DNA from: Glutamicibacter sp. B1
GTDB lineage: Bacteria > Actinomycetota > Actinomycetes > Actinomycetales > Micrococcaceae
Length of the DNA stretch: 64,000 nt
Assembly (NCBI RefSeq): GCF_039602135.1
Contig: NZ_CP125942.1
Coordinates: forward strand, 2,542,001-2,606,000
Direction: 5' to 3'
Shown: piece by piece, positions 35,263-43,398 of the stretch
Numbering within the stretch: the first letter of the stretch is position 1
Layout of the letters: each line of letters opens with the position of its first letter
Program-made: the position numbers and the translations under genes
The notes under the pieces: model-generated
Seen by the model: only the letters and a program-made list of their open reading frames with translations
What the model was told of the DNA's origin: nothing
The model's database searches: none

Positions 35263-37392
35263 TTAGCTCTGGAAGTTGGCGTAGGTGACGTCTTCTTTCT
35301 CCACGAGAGTCAAGACATCATAGGTTGCGACAATTTCGCCATTTTGGTTGTGCAAGATGGCATCCCAGGCGACTTCACCATATTCGTCGGTGACACGAGG
35401 CGTGATCTTCTTGGCCGTGAGTGTCACGCGAATCGCGTCTCCTGCGGCCACAGGGGTGATGAAGCGCAAGGACTCTAATCCATAGTTGGCCAATACCGGC
35501 CCCGGAGCTGGCTCAACGAACAGGCCAGCTGCCCAAGACACCAAGAGGTAGCCGTGAGCGACGATGCCAGGGAAGAACGGATTAGCTTCTGCTGCCTTAG
35601 CATCAGTATGCGCATAGAACGTATCACCGGTCTTCTGCGCAAACTCGCTGATGTCTTCCAGATTCACAGTACGTAAGTCGGAGGCAAAGCCGTCGCCTAC
35701 GCGCAATTCGGCCAGTGATTTCCGGAATGGGTGAGTGTATTTCGCTTCCCCACCGAATTCTTCACAACCTGCCAAACGCTGTTCGGCCCCCGTATGCCAG
35801 ACCCCGCTGAGCGCCGTCAACATGTTGGGTGAGCCCTGTACGGCGGTACGCTGCATGTGGTGCTTGACCGATCGAATTCCGCCTAGTTCTTCACCACCGC
35901 CGGCTCGACCTGGACCGCCATGGACCAAATGAGGCACCGGCGAGCCATGGCCGGTCGTTGAACGAGCGGTCTCTCGATTGAGGATGTGCACGCGACCATG
36001 GTGGGCAGCAATACCCAAAGCGAGCTTGCGCACGCTGTCAGTGTTATTACTGCACACGGTGGCGACCAATGAACCGGAGCCCATTGCAGCAAGTTCCACT
36101 GCTTCTTCAAGGTTCTCGTAACCGATCACAGAACTGACTGGTCCGAAGGCTTCGCGAGAGTGCACGAGTGGATTGCGCGCATCTGCCCAGCGAAGAACAA
36201 CGGGAGACATAAACGCACCTGACTCCGCCACGGCGTCTTTTTCAGGAGCCACGCGTACCGCAGGGGCATCCAGACGACCATAGGCCAGCTCGCCACCGGC
36301 GTCGATCATGTCTTGAACCGCCGAGCGTACATCCGCCAGCTGTTCCAAAGATGCCAGCGCACCCATGTTTACGCCCTCAACACGTGGATCACCAATGACT
36401 ACTCGCTCGTCAATGCGTTTTCCGATAGCAGCGATGACTGGCTCAACCAGCTCAGCAGGGACGATGTTTCGACGGATAGCAGTACATTTCTGGCCAGCTT
36501 TAGAGGTCATCTCGGTCACCACGACTTTGACGAAGGCCTCAAATTCTGGGCTACCTTCCACCGCGTCCGGCGCCAGAATTGCAGCGTTGAGCGAGTCAGT
36601 TTCTGCCGCGAACTTCACTCCCCCATCAATGACGTTTGGATGAGACTTGAGCTTACTGGCGGTGGCAGCCGAACCCGTAAAGGCGAACATGTCGCGATAG
36701 TCCAGGTGATCCATGAGGTCTCGGGCCGAGCCGGAAAGTAACTGCAAGGACCCCTCTGGAAGAATTCCAGATTCAAGCATGAGTCGGACGGTAGCCTCGG
36801 TGAGGTAGCCCGTTGGAGTTGCCGGCTTCACGATAGTCGGCACGCCGGCAATAAAGGCTGGGGCGAATTTTTCGAGCATGCCCCAGACAGGGAAGTTAAA
36901 AGCGTTGACCTGAACCACAACACCACTCATTGCAGTGTAGATGTGGGTGCCCACAAATGAGCCGTCCTTGCTCAATGGCTCGCTGGGTCCATCAAGAATG
37001 ACGTTGCTGTTGGGTAGTTCGCGACGACCCTTGGAAGAAAAGGTGAAGAGCACGCCGATGCCGCCATCAATATCCACCATGGAATCAATTTTGGTGGCGC
37101 CGGTCTTAAAAGAGACCTCGTAGAGGTCTTTTCGTAGATCATTCAGATACAGCGCTAGCTCCTTGAGCTTGAGCGCACGCTCATGCAAGGAGAGCTTAGC
37201 TAGTTCTTGTTGCCCGGTGCTACGGCCATAGTGCACGGCAGCCGCGACATCTAATTTGTCGTTGGTGACTGTGGCAAGTAGTTCGCCGGTATTAGCATCT
37301 CGGACTTCTGTTCCGCCCGCGGCGGCGGGGGTCCACCATTGTCCTGCGATGAAGCTTGGGACTACGCTGATCTGTTTTGTCGACATTGACAC
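35263..37392 (-). CDS. paaZ: Bifunctional oxepin-CoA hydrolase / aldehyde dehydrogenase PaaZ
   Basis: About 709 residues, full length for PaaZ. The N-terminal ALDH domain (1-530) has Glu in KFAAETDSLNAA and catalytic Cys in GQKCTAIRRN. The C-terminal MaoC-type hydratase domain (about 550-709) has the Asp/His pair in YAHTDAKAAEANPFFPGIVAHG. PaaZ opens the oxepin ring and oxidises the resulting semialdehyde to 3-oxo-5,6-dehydrosuberyl-CoA. GTG (37392) and ATG (37386) both fit after AGGAAGG. It is monocistronic, with the operator immediately upstream. Confidence 0.95.
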   Translation of the reverse strand: MSMSTKQISVVPSFIAGQWWTPAAAGGTEVRDANTGELLATVTNDKLDVAAAVHYGRSTGQQELAKLSLHERALKLKELALYLNDLRKDLYEVSFKTGATKIDSMVDIDGGIGVLFTFSSKGRRELPNSNVILDGPSEPLSKDGSFVGTHIYTAMSGVVVQVNAFNFPVWGMLEKFAPAFIAGVPTIVKPATPTGYLTEATVRLMLESGILPEGSLQLLSGSARDLMDHLDYRDMFAFTGSAATASKLKSHPNVIDGGVKFAAETDSLNAAILAPDAVEGSPEFEAFVKVVVTEMTSKAGQKCTAIRRNIVPAELVEPVIAAIGKRIDERVVIGDPRVEGVNMGALASLEQLADVRSAVQDMIDAGGELAYGRLDAPAVRVAPEKDAVAESGAFMSPVVLRWADARNPLVHSREAFGPVSSVIGYENLEEAVELAAMGSGSLVATVCSNNTDSVRKLALGIAAHHGRVHILNRETARSTTGHGSPVPHLVHGGPGRAGGGEELGGIRSVKHHMQRTAVQGSPNMLTALSGVWHTGAEQRLAGCEEFGGEAKYTHPFRKSLAELRVGDGFASDLRTVNLEDISEFAQKTGDTFYAHTDAKAAEANPFFPGIVAHGYLLVSWAAGLFVEPAPGPVLANYGLESLRFITPVAAGDAIRVTLTAKKITPRVTDEYGEVAWDAILHNQNGEIVATYDVLTLVEKEDVTYANFQS

Positions 37393-37400
37393 AATTCCTT

Positions 37401-37420
37401 CCTGAACGGTCGGTCAGTAT
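37401..37420. promoter_or_regulatory. PaaR-type operator at paaZ
   Basis: On the minus strand ATACTGACCGACCGTTCAGG, nearly identical to the paaA site. It ends 8 bp before the GTG start and runs into the AGGAAGG ribosome box. A possible -10 (TACTGA) lies within it, with TTGCTG as -35. Confidence 0.72.
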
Positions 37421-37530
37421 TACCGTTAACCTTATCAGCAAGATCGTGACGGAGGACACCCAAATCTTCCGCGGCGTAATTTTCGCGCCTAGCGCCATTC
37501 AAAAGTTATGGGAGATAGGGCAGGAATACA

Positions 37531-38253
37531 TCAACTGCTCTTGGTCAGCGAACGCAACCGCTCAATGGCATGCTCACTCATCCCCTGGCCTAGCAGGTAC
37601 GAACTCGCTGTTCCGATCCAGTCGCAGAATTCCTCAAGCGCTGCGGCACGCTCGGAAATAATTGCCTGTAGCTCATCCTCCTGCTGGTAACTCTCGTAGG
37701 GATGCTTTCGTGGCGAAACTCGGTGCCATTCGTTAATGCCCCGCACGGCCAACTCGTCATGCTCCAGGATCTGATTCCTACGTCCAGCAAGGTCAAGTAA
37801 GAGTGTGGCGATGAGCCCGGAGCGATCGCGCCCTGCGGAGCAGTGGATGACAGTAGAGCCTTGGGAGGACGCTAAGTTCTCAAATACTGCACGCACGTGC
37901 CCGCCGAACTCCTCACAAACCAGTTGGTACATGCCCGTGTGGTTCATATAAGGCACAGCGATAGCTTCAAATCGTGGATTACCAGCGGTTTCCAGCGGAA
38001 GGTTAACCAGTTCTATGCCGGATAGACTGGCCGCGGGCACCTCAGGGTCATATTCGCGCCGGTGAATCTCCTGCGGGTTACGTAGGTCGATCACCTTAGT
38101 AATGCCGTCCTCGCGCATGCGTTCCCAGCCTGAGGCGCTGAGCCATTCATGACGGCCCATGCGGTAAAAAGCGCCGCAGATATGTCGTGCGTTGACAGCC
38201 CCTGCCCATGACAAGTCCCCGGATTGCTTTTGATAGTTCACCATTTGGCCCAT
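37531..38253 (-). CDS. Tyrosine-protein phosphatase (Y_phosphatase3 type)
   Basis: About 240-residue dual-specificity/tyrosine phosphatase. The P-loop is VIHCSAGRDRSG (catalytic Cys and Arg of the CxxGxxR motif), with the upstream conserved VIDLRNPQEI strand and NARHICGAFYRMGR near the N-terminus. MptpB/LipA-type phosphatases share this layout and act on phosphotyrosine or phosphoinositides; the substrate here is unknown. The start is ambiguous (TTG 38274, ATG 38253, ATG 38244), none with a strong ribosome site. It is divergent from the RIO kinase. Confidence 0.85.
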   Translation of the reverse strand: MGQMVNYQKQSGDLSWAGAVNARHICGAFYRMGRHEWLSASGWERMREDGITKVIDLRNPQEIHRREYDPEVPAASLSGIELVNLPLETAGNPRFEAIAVPYMNHTGMYQLVCEEFGGHVRAVFENLASSQGSTVIHCSAGRDRSGLIATLLLDLAGRRNQILEHDELAVRGINEWHRVSPRKHPYESYQQEDELQAIISERAAALEEFCDWIGTASSYLLGQGMSEHAIERLRSLTKSS

Positions 38254-38337
38254 AGACCCATTGCAACACACCAATTCTCTAATGTAGAGTTACAGCCATT
38301 GGCAAATGTCAATCAGTCTATTGAAGGAGGGGTAACG

Positions 38338-38436
38338 ATGATTGTTTACCGCCGTTCCCAGTCACGTATCTCCCTTTCTAAGGACTTCCCCCAATGCATT
38401 TTCCAGCTGGAGAAAAATCCACCAGCGCACAGCTGA
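38338..38436 (+). CDS. Possible 32-residue leader ORF before RIO kinase
   Basis: ATG at 38338 lies seven bases after a perfect AAGGAGG (38324-38330), the best ribosome site in this region. It encodes 32 basic residues starting MIVYRRSQSRISLSKDF and ends with TGA at 38434-38436, overlapping the first 43 bases of the RIO kinase gene in another frame. The RIO start has its own weaker AAGGA. It may be a translationally coupled leader peptide or a tiny protein. There is no recognisable family. Confidence 0.4.
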   Translation: MIVYRRSQSRISLSKDFPQCIFQLEKNPPAHS

Positions 38437-39296
38437 TCACTTCTGACTTCGCTGACAACGACAGTCAACTCAAATTCCTCAAGCGTAAGCCCGTTTGGAA
38501 AGAGTCTGCGCCCGATGAGCCTCCTGCCGGCCAACGGTACTCCACCTGGCCATTCGTCGAGAAGGGTTTGCGCGGTCCGCAACCCTATCCAGTGTGGTTG
38601 ATCGAGGATGCAGCGGCCATTGACACCGAGCTAGGCATCCTCAAGACGGGCAAAGAGGGCGATGTCTTTTTGCTTGAACGGGCCACTGCCGAACGCAAGA
38701 GCCTACTGGCTGCCAAACGCTATCGTTCCCGCGAGCACCTGCAATTTAGCCGCTCGCAAGCCTATAGTGACGGTCGCTCGGCCCGGCGATCCCGAGATAA
38801 TCGAGCTATCCGCAATAATTCCACGTATGGTCGGGACATCGCCGCCCTTCAGTGGGCTAATGCTGAATGGACGTACCTGTTGCGGTGTTATGCCGCTGGC
38901 ATTCCGGTTCCGTATCCGGTGCAGATTGATGGCACCGAAATCTTGATGGAGTTCATTGCTGACCCGGATAATCCATTGACCGCAGCGCCACGCCTTCAGC
39001 AGCTCTCGCGCTTTGACCCACGCCTACCGTCACTGTGGGAACAGCTCACCGAAGCCTTGGAAAAGTTCGCTAGCTTGGGTGTGGCGCACGGTGACCTCTC
39101 TGCCTACAACCTTTTGGTTTCCGGCGAGCGCTTGGTCGTCATTGATGTACCGCAGTGTGTCGATCTGGCCGGTAACCCGCAAGGAATGGACTTCCTTCAT
39201 CGCGATTGTGTGAACCTGTGTGATTGGTTCGCCTCCAAGGGACTATCCAACGATCCTGATGAGCTCTTTGCTTCCCTTCTAGGGCACCTGTTCTAG
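38394..39296 (+). CDS. RIO-type serine protein kinase
   Basis: 300-residue atypical kinase. It has the RIO nucleotide loop in ILKTGKEGDVFLLER at about 83, the catalytic loop VAHGDLSAYNLLV at about 232 (Asp, Asn) and the metal-binding segment LVVIDVPQCVDL. A basic YRSREHLQFSRSQAYSDGRS stretch replaces the flexible loop. The first 60 residues look disordered. RIO kinases act in ribosome maturation in eukaryotes and archaea; bacterial members are poorly characterised. A tyrosine phosphatase gene is divergent with about 140 bp between the starts. Confidence 0.88.
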   Translation: MHFPAGEKSTSAQLITSDFADNDSQLKFLKRKPVWKESAPDEPPAGQRYSTWPFVEKGLRGPQPYPVWLIEDAAAIDTELGILKTGKEGDVFLLERATAERKSLLAAKRYRSREHLQFSRSQAYSDGRSARRSRDNRAIRNNSTYGRDIAALQWANAEWTYLLRCYAAGIPVPYPVQIDGTEILMEFIADPDNPLTAAPRLQQLSRFDPRLPSLWEQLTEALEKFASLGVAHGDLSAYNLLVSGERLVVIDVPQCVDLAGNPQGMDFLHRDCVNLCDWFASKGLSNDPDELFASLLGHLF

Positions 39297-39308
39297 TAGC
39301 TCATCGCA

Positions 39309-39351
39309 GGACAGTCCCCGCCGGAACCTTTGCTCCGACGGGGACTGTCCT
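39309..39351. terminator. Terminator between RIO kinase and PaaH-like gene
   Basis: AGGACAGTCCCCGCCGGA pairs with TCCGACGGGGACTGTCCT (one mismatch) around ACCTTTGC, between convergent genes. Confidence 0.85.
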
Positions 39352-39374
39352 ATTGGTGTCAGGCTACCTGCGAT

Positions 39375-40247
39375 TTACCAGGAGTAGAACCCTTGACCGC
39401 TCTTACGGCCTAATTTGCCCTGGGCCACCATGTCTTTGAGGATCTGCGGTGGTGCAAACCGATCCCCCAAGGTCTCATGAAGATATTCGGCAATTCCCAG
39501 ACGCACATCCAATCCGACAATATCGGTAGTTTTCAGTGGGCCTGTCGGATGCTTATATCCGAGCACCATGGCGTTATCGATGTCTTCAGCCGAGGCGACA
39601 CCTTCTTCCACCATGCGCATGGCTTCCAATGCGATAGCCACCCCCAAACGCGAGGAAGCAAAGCCTGGAGCATCGTTAACCACCACAGCAGTCTTACCCA
39701 GGGCCTGGACCCAACCGCGCGATGCTTCGACCAAGTTTTCGTCGGTCTGTTCACCGATAACCACTTCAATAAGCGTTGATGCCGGCACCGGATTGAAGAA
39801 ATGCAATCCAAGGAACTTACCCGGTCGCACTAATTCTTTGGCCAACCCGCTGACCGAGAGTGAGGAAGTATTTGATGCCAGCACAGCATTGGGATCCAGC
39901 ACCTTTTCTACGGCCTGGAGCGAGGAAACTTTCAGTTCCCAAATTTCCGGCACCGCTTCAATCACCAATTGCGCGGTAGCGAACTGCGCATAATCCGTAC
40001 TGACCGAGAAACGCTGCATCAGCTGATCTTTGGACTCGCTGACCACGGCACGCGCGATGGACTTGTCCACGGACTCAGAAACTCGTTCGTATGCGGCTTG
40101 TGCGGAGGCTTCGTCTCGTTCAACGACCACAACGGTACTGCCGCTGATGAGTAGCGCGTGGGCGATGCCGGCACCCATGCGGCCACCGCCGAGCACACCA
40201 CTATTCTGTGGAAGTTGACCTGATGCGATGCTGTTACTTGCACTCAT
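39375..40247 (-). CDS. paaH: 3-hydroxyacyl-CoA dehydrogenase (PaaH-like)
   Basis: 290-residue NAD-dependent dehydrogenase. The Rossmann motif is VLGGGRMGAGIAHALL at about 19. Conserved segments are LVIEAVPEIWELK, SNTSSLSVSGLAKEL, FLGLHFFNPVPASTLIEVV (catalytic His), and VNDAPGFASSRLG. Context with thiolase and hydratase supports oxidation of 3-hydroxyadipyl-CoA in the phenylacetate lower pathway; 3-hydroxybutyryl-CoA dehydrogenase is the alternative. Last gene of the three-gene operon. Confidence 0.85.
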   Translation of the reverse strand: MSASNSIASGQLPQNSGVLGGGRMGAGIAHALLISGSTVVVVERDEASAQAAYERVSESVDKSIARAVVSESKDQLMQRFSVSTDYAQFATAQLVIEAVPEIWELKVSSLQAVEKVLDPNAVLASNTSSLSVSGLAKELVRPGKFLGLHFFNPVPASTLIEVVIGEQTDENLVEASRGWVQALGKTAVVVNDAPGFASSRLGVAIALEAMRMVEEGVASAEDIDNAMVLGYKHPTGPLKTTDIVGLDVRLGIAEYLHETLGDRFAPPQILKDMVAQGKLGRKSGQGFYSW

Positions 40248-40249
40248 AG

Positions 40250-41044
40250 TTACTTCTTCTTTCGATCAAGAAAATCTTGCATGCGGTCAAACTTAGCCTG
40301 CGATTCAAAGAGCATTCCTTGCGCAAGGGTGTCGATCACCGGATGGACTTCGCGCGGGGTATGGAATACCGATTTGGTGATCCGAACGGCCAATGGGTCT
40401 TGTGACGCGATGCGATCTGCCAACGCATTTGCAGCTTGTTCTAGCTCTGCCGCAGGATGCAACTCGGTAATCAGGTTTGCTGCCAAGCACTGCTCACCGG
40501 TAAGCACCTTGCCAGCCAAAAGGATTTCCTTGGCCAAGGGCTCGCCTACGAGCTCTTTGAGCCTCCAGGTTGCCCCGGCTGCTGCCATGATGCCCAGGTT
40601 GGTTTCGGGGTTACCCATGCGCAATTCTGGGGTACCAATACGGAAGTCTGCCGCGTAAGCCAGCTCGGCACCACCACCTAGAGCGAACCCGTCGAGAGCT
40701 GCGATCACCGGCATAGGTAGTTTGGCGATACGGTCAAAAATCCCGGAATTGATTCCGGCGAGCGCGTCATCACGGCGACGCTCACGTAACTGTGAAATAT
40801 CCGCGCCGGAAGCAAAGATTCCCTTAGCCCCCTTTGGATTCTGATCGCTGGGTGCTTGGCTGGCAGTCCCTGCCAAGATCAGAACTTTCGGATTCTTTTC
40901 TAGATAACTACACACGGCATGCAGCTCATCGACCATGGTTTGATCAATGGCGTTACGCACCTCCGGGCGATGCAACCGAATCCACAGCCGGTCCTCGGTT
41001 TCACTGGCAAGAAGCGTTTGAAACTCGGTCTCGAAACTCGCCAT
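40250..41044 (-). CDS. paaF: Enoyl-CoA hydratase (PaaF-like)
   Basis: 264-residue crotonase. It has RPEVRNAIDQTM near the N-terminus, oxyanion hole FASGADISQL, and AALDGFALGGGAELAYAADF. The two catalytic Glu positions appear as GAELA and NPETNLGIM. It would hydrate 2,3-dehydroadipyl-CoA. ATG at 41044 follows AAGGGG; an in-frame start 17 codons upstream would overlap the thiolase gene. It lies between the thiolase and dehydrogenase genes with 2-bp gaps. Confidence 0.85.
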   Translation of the reverse strand: MASFETEFQTLLASETEDRLWIRLHRPEVRNAIDQTMVDELHAVCSYLEKNPKVLILAGTASQAPSDQNPKGAKGIFASGADISQLRERRRDDALAGINSGIFDRIAKLPMPVIAALDGFALGGGAELAYAADFRIGTPELRMGNPETNLGIMAAAGATWRLKELVGEPLAKEILLAGKVLTGEQCLAANLITELHPAAELEQAANALADRIASQDPLAVRITKSVFHTPREVHPVIDTLAQGMLFESQAKFDRMQDFLDRKKK

Positions 41045-41046
41045 CT

Positions 41047-42270
41047 TTAGGCCCCTTCCAGCAAGATGGCAGATCCCTGCCCAACGCCAACACACATGGT
41101 AGCCACGCCGAGCTTACGCTCTGCTGTTGCCAACTCACGTTCCATCCGGCCCAAAAGGGTGATGACAATTCGCGAACCGCTTGATCCCAAAGGATGTCCT
41201 AGCGCAATCGCTCCACCGTCACGGTTCACGATCTGTGGGTCCACCCCAAGTTCACGGATGCTGGCCAGGGATTGGCTTGCAAAGGCTTCATTGATCTCCA
41301 TGGCTCCGAGCTCACCGATCGTTAGCCCGGCACGATCAAGAACCTTGTTAGTGGCCGGCACCGGTCCCATACCCATGATCTCTGGTTCCAGACCTGCAGA
41401 CTGTCCGTCAACAATTCGGGCGCGAGCGTTCAATGAGTACTTCTTCAGGGCCCGTTCGGAGACCACCAGAATCGCCGAGGCCCCGTCATTAAGCGAGGAC
41501 GCGTTCCCGGCAGTAACGACTTCGCCGCCACGAACCACTGGCCGAAGCCCGGACAGAACATCCATGCTGGTTCCAGGGCGCGGACCTTCATCAGTATCTA
41601 CGATGGTTTCGCCCTTACGATGCTTTACGGTCACCGGCACTATTTCATCTTTGAAATGCCCAGCGTCAATCGCAGCTATGGCTTTGGCATGAGAATCAAC
41701 CGCAAACCGGTCGCAGTCTTCGCGGGAGATTCCGTAAACACGCGCCACTTCCTCGGCAGTCTCTGGCATGGAGAAGGTCGCTTTGCCATCACGGGAGAGC
41801 TCACCAGAGAGGAATTGTGGATTGGTGAAGCGCCAGCCAATGGAGGTATCGAATACCGCTCCGGGCTTAGCAAAAGCCTTATCCGGTTTTTCCATGACCC
41901 ATGGTGCACGAGACATTGACTCCACGCCACCTGCGATCACCACGTCCGCAGCACCAGCCTTGATCATGTGGCTAGCCATCGTAATGGCGCTCATTCCAGA
42001 AGCACACAAACGATTGACGGTAATGCCCGGCACACTCACCGGCAGACCGGCCAGCAATGAAGCCATGCGAGCGACATTGCGATTCTCTTCCCCCGCGCCG
42101 TTTGCATTACCGAGAATGACTTCATCAACCGCTGACGGATCGATGCCAGATTCTTCAACGAGAGTCCGAATGGTCAGCGCGGCTAGATCATCGGGGCGCA
42201 CTGCACTGAGCGCTCCACCGTAGCGTCCTACCGGGGTACGGGTCCCGCCGACGAGATATGCTTCAGTCAT
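41047..42270 (-). CDS. paaJ: 3-oxoadipyl-CoA/acetyl-CoA thiolase (PaaJ-like)
   Basis: 407-residue thiolase. Nucleophilic Cys is in TVNRLCASGMSAI at about 92, His in ALGHPLGSSGSRI and the second Cys in MCVGVGQGSAI at the C-terminus. The N-terminal AYLVGGTRTPVGRYGG is characteristic. The operon and shared operator indicate the terminal thiolysis of 3-oxoadipyl-CoA and 3-oxo-5,6-dehydrosuberyl-CoA. ATG at 42270 has AAAGGAG five bases upstream. First gene of the operon. Confidence 0.88.
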   Translation of the reverse strand: MTEAYLVGGTRTPVGRYGGALSAVRPDDLAALTIRTLVEESGIDPSAVDEVILGNANGAGEENRNVARMASLLAGLPVSVPGITVNRLCASGMSAITMASHMIKAGAADVVIAGGVESMSRAPWVMEKPDKAFAKPGAVFDTSIGWRFTNPQFLSGELSRDGKATFSMPETAEEVARVYGISREDCDRFAVDSHAKAIAAIDAGHFKDEIVPVTVKHRKGETIVDTDEGPRPGTSMDVLSGLRPVVRGGEVVTAGNASSLNDGASAILVVSERALKKYSLNARARIVDGQSAGLEPEIMGMGPVPATNKVLDRAGLTIGELGAMEINEAFASQSLASIRELGVDPQIVNRDGGAIALGHPLGSSGSRIVITLLGRMERELATAERKLGVATMCVGVGQGSAILLEGA

Positions 42271-42317
42271 TTGTGCTCCTTTGGCCAAAACTGTTCAGTG
42301 ATCCTCAACACCTAAAC

Positions 42318-42341
42318 TTACCGACCATTCGTTCAATAATA
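42318..42341. promoter_or_regulatory. PaaR-type operator at thiolase operon promoter
   Basis: TTACCGACCAT / TCGTTCAATAA (42318-42339), the same motif as at paaA, paaI and paaZ. On the minus strand it overlaps a good -10, TATTAT (42336-42341), 48 bp upstream of the thiolase start. The divergent menB promoter begins about 30 bp away. Confidence 0.7.
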
Positions 42342-42371
42342 AAGTCGAAGGCTACAGGAATTTTCAGATTC

Positions 42372-42400
42372 TTAGAGATCGGGCGGAAACCGACTAGCAT
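42372..42400 (+). promoter_or_regulatory. menB promoter, possibly leaderless transcript
   Basis: TTAGAG (42372-42377) and TAGCAT (42395-42400) are 17 bp apart. The menB GTG begins at 42408, where transcription would be expected to start, and no ribosome site precedes it. Confidence 0.45.
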
Positions 42401-42407
42401 TCATAGG

Positions 42408-43370
42408 GTGAGTAGCCAGAATAATTCCGCAGTGCCCCAGAAGGTTTCCGATGTCTTTGATCCCGTGCGTTGGCGCGTGGTTGAAGGATTCGATTTCACC
42501 GACATCACCTACCACCGCCAGGTAGAACGTGATGCCCAAGGCAACATCCTGCGTGATCTACCAACGGTGCGCATCGCCTTTGACCGCCCCGAGGTACGCA
42601 ACGCATTCCGCCCACATACCGTGGATGAGCTTTATCGAGCCATGGATCATGCGCGCATGACCAGCAATGTTGCCACGGTGCTACTCACCGGCAATGGTCC
42701 TTCGCCCAAGGATGGAGGACACGCGTTCTGCTCCGGCGGTGACCAGCGTATTCGCGGGCGCGACGGCTACCGCTATGCCGAGGGTGAGACCCGTGAATCG
42801 ATCGATCCCGCCCGCGCCGGACGTCTGCACATTCTTGAAGTACAGCGCCTGATGCGCACCATGCCGAAGGTTGTCTTGTGCGTCGTCAACGGTTGGGCCG
42901 CTGGCGGTGGACACTCCTTGCACGTGGTTTCCGACCTAACGATCGCTTCCAAGGAACACGGAAAGTTCAAGCAGACCGACGCCACCGTAGGTTCTTTTGA
43001 TGCCGGTTACGGCTCCGCGCTGCTGGCCCGCCAGGTGGGACAGAAGACCGCGCGTGAGATCTTCTTCCTCGCCCGTGAATACTCCGCAGACGATATGGTC
43101 CGCATGGGCGCTGTCAACGAATCGGTGGACCACGAGCGGCTTGAAGAAGTTGCCTTGGAATACGCAGCGGACATTGCCAAGCAGTCCCCACAGGCCATTC
43201 GTATGCTGAAGTTCGCCTTCAATCTGGCCGATGACGGGCTCGCTGGACAGCAGGTCTTCGCCGGTGAAGCCACTCGTATGGCGTATATGACCGATGAAGC
43301 AGTAGAAGGACGCGACGCGTTCTTAGGCAAACGCGACCCCGACTGGTCCGACTACCCTTACTACTTCTAA
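42408..43370 (+). CDS. menB: 1,4-Dihydroxy-2-naphthoyl-CoA synthase MenB
   Basis: 320-residue crotonase-family enzyme that closes the second ring of the naphthoquinone. It has RPEVRNAFRPHTVDEL, HAFCSGGDQRIRGRDGY (active-site loop), VVNGWAAGGGHSLHVVSDL, and DATVGSFDAGYGSALLARQVG, and ends with the typical FLGKRDPDW. The N-terminus is longer than in E. coli MenB, as in mycobacteria. GTG at 42408 is chosen; the frame stays open upstream but the sequence there overlaps the divergent thiolase promoter. It is followed by menE after 28 bp. Confidence 0.94.
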   Translation: MSSQNNSAVPQKVSDVFDPVRWRVVEGFDFTDITYHRQVERDAQGNILRDLPTVRIAFDRPEVRNAFRPHTVDELYRAMDHARMTSNVATVLLTGNGPSPKDGGHAFCSGGDQRIRGRDGYRYAEGETRESIDPARAGRLHILEVQRLMRTMPKVVLCVVNGWAAGGGHSLHVVSDLTIASKEHGKFKQTDATVGSFDAGYGSALLARQVGQKTAREIFFLAREYSADDMVRMGAVNESVDHERLEEVALEYAADIAKQSPQAIRMLKFAFNLADDGLAGQQVFAGEATRMAYMTDEAVEGRDAFLGKRDPDWSDYPYYF

Positions 43371-43398
43371 GCGGCGGCGCCGGCACAAGGACGACTCT

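Noticed and set aside
38338..38436. Frameshifted true N-terminus of the RIO kinase
   Set aside because: The RIO gene has its own ATG and a full-length 300-residue product; the short ORF sequence does not resemble known RIO N-termini, so a separate leader ORF is the simpler reading.
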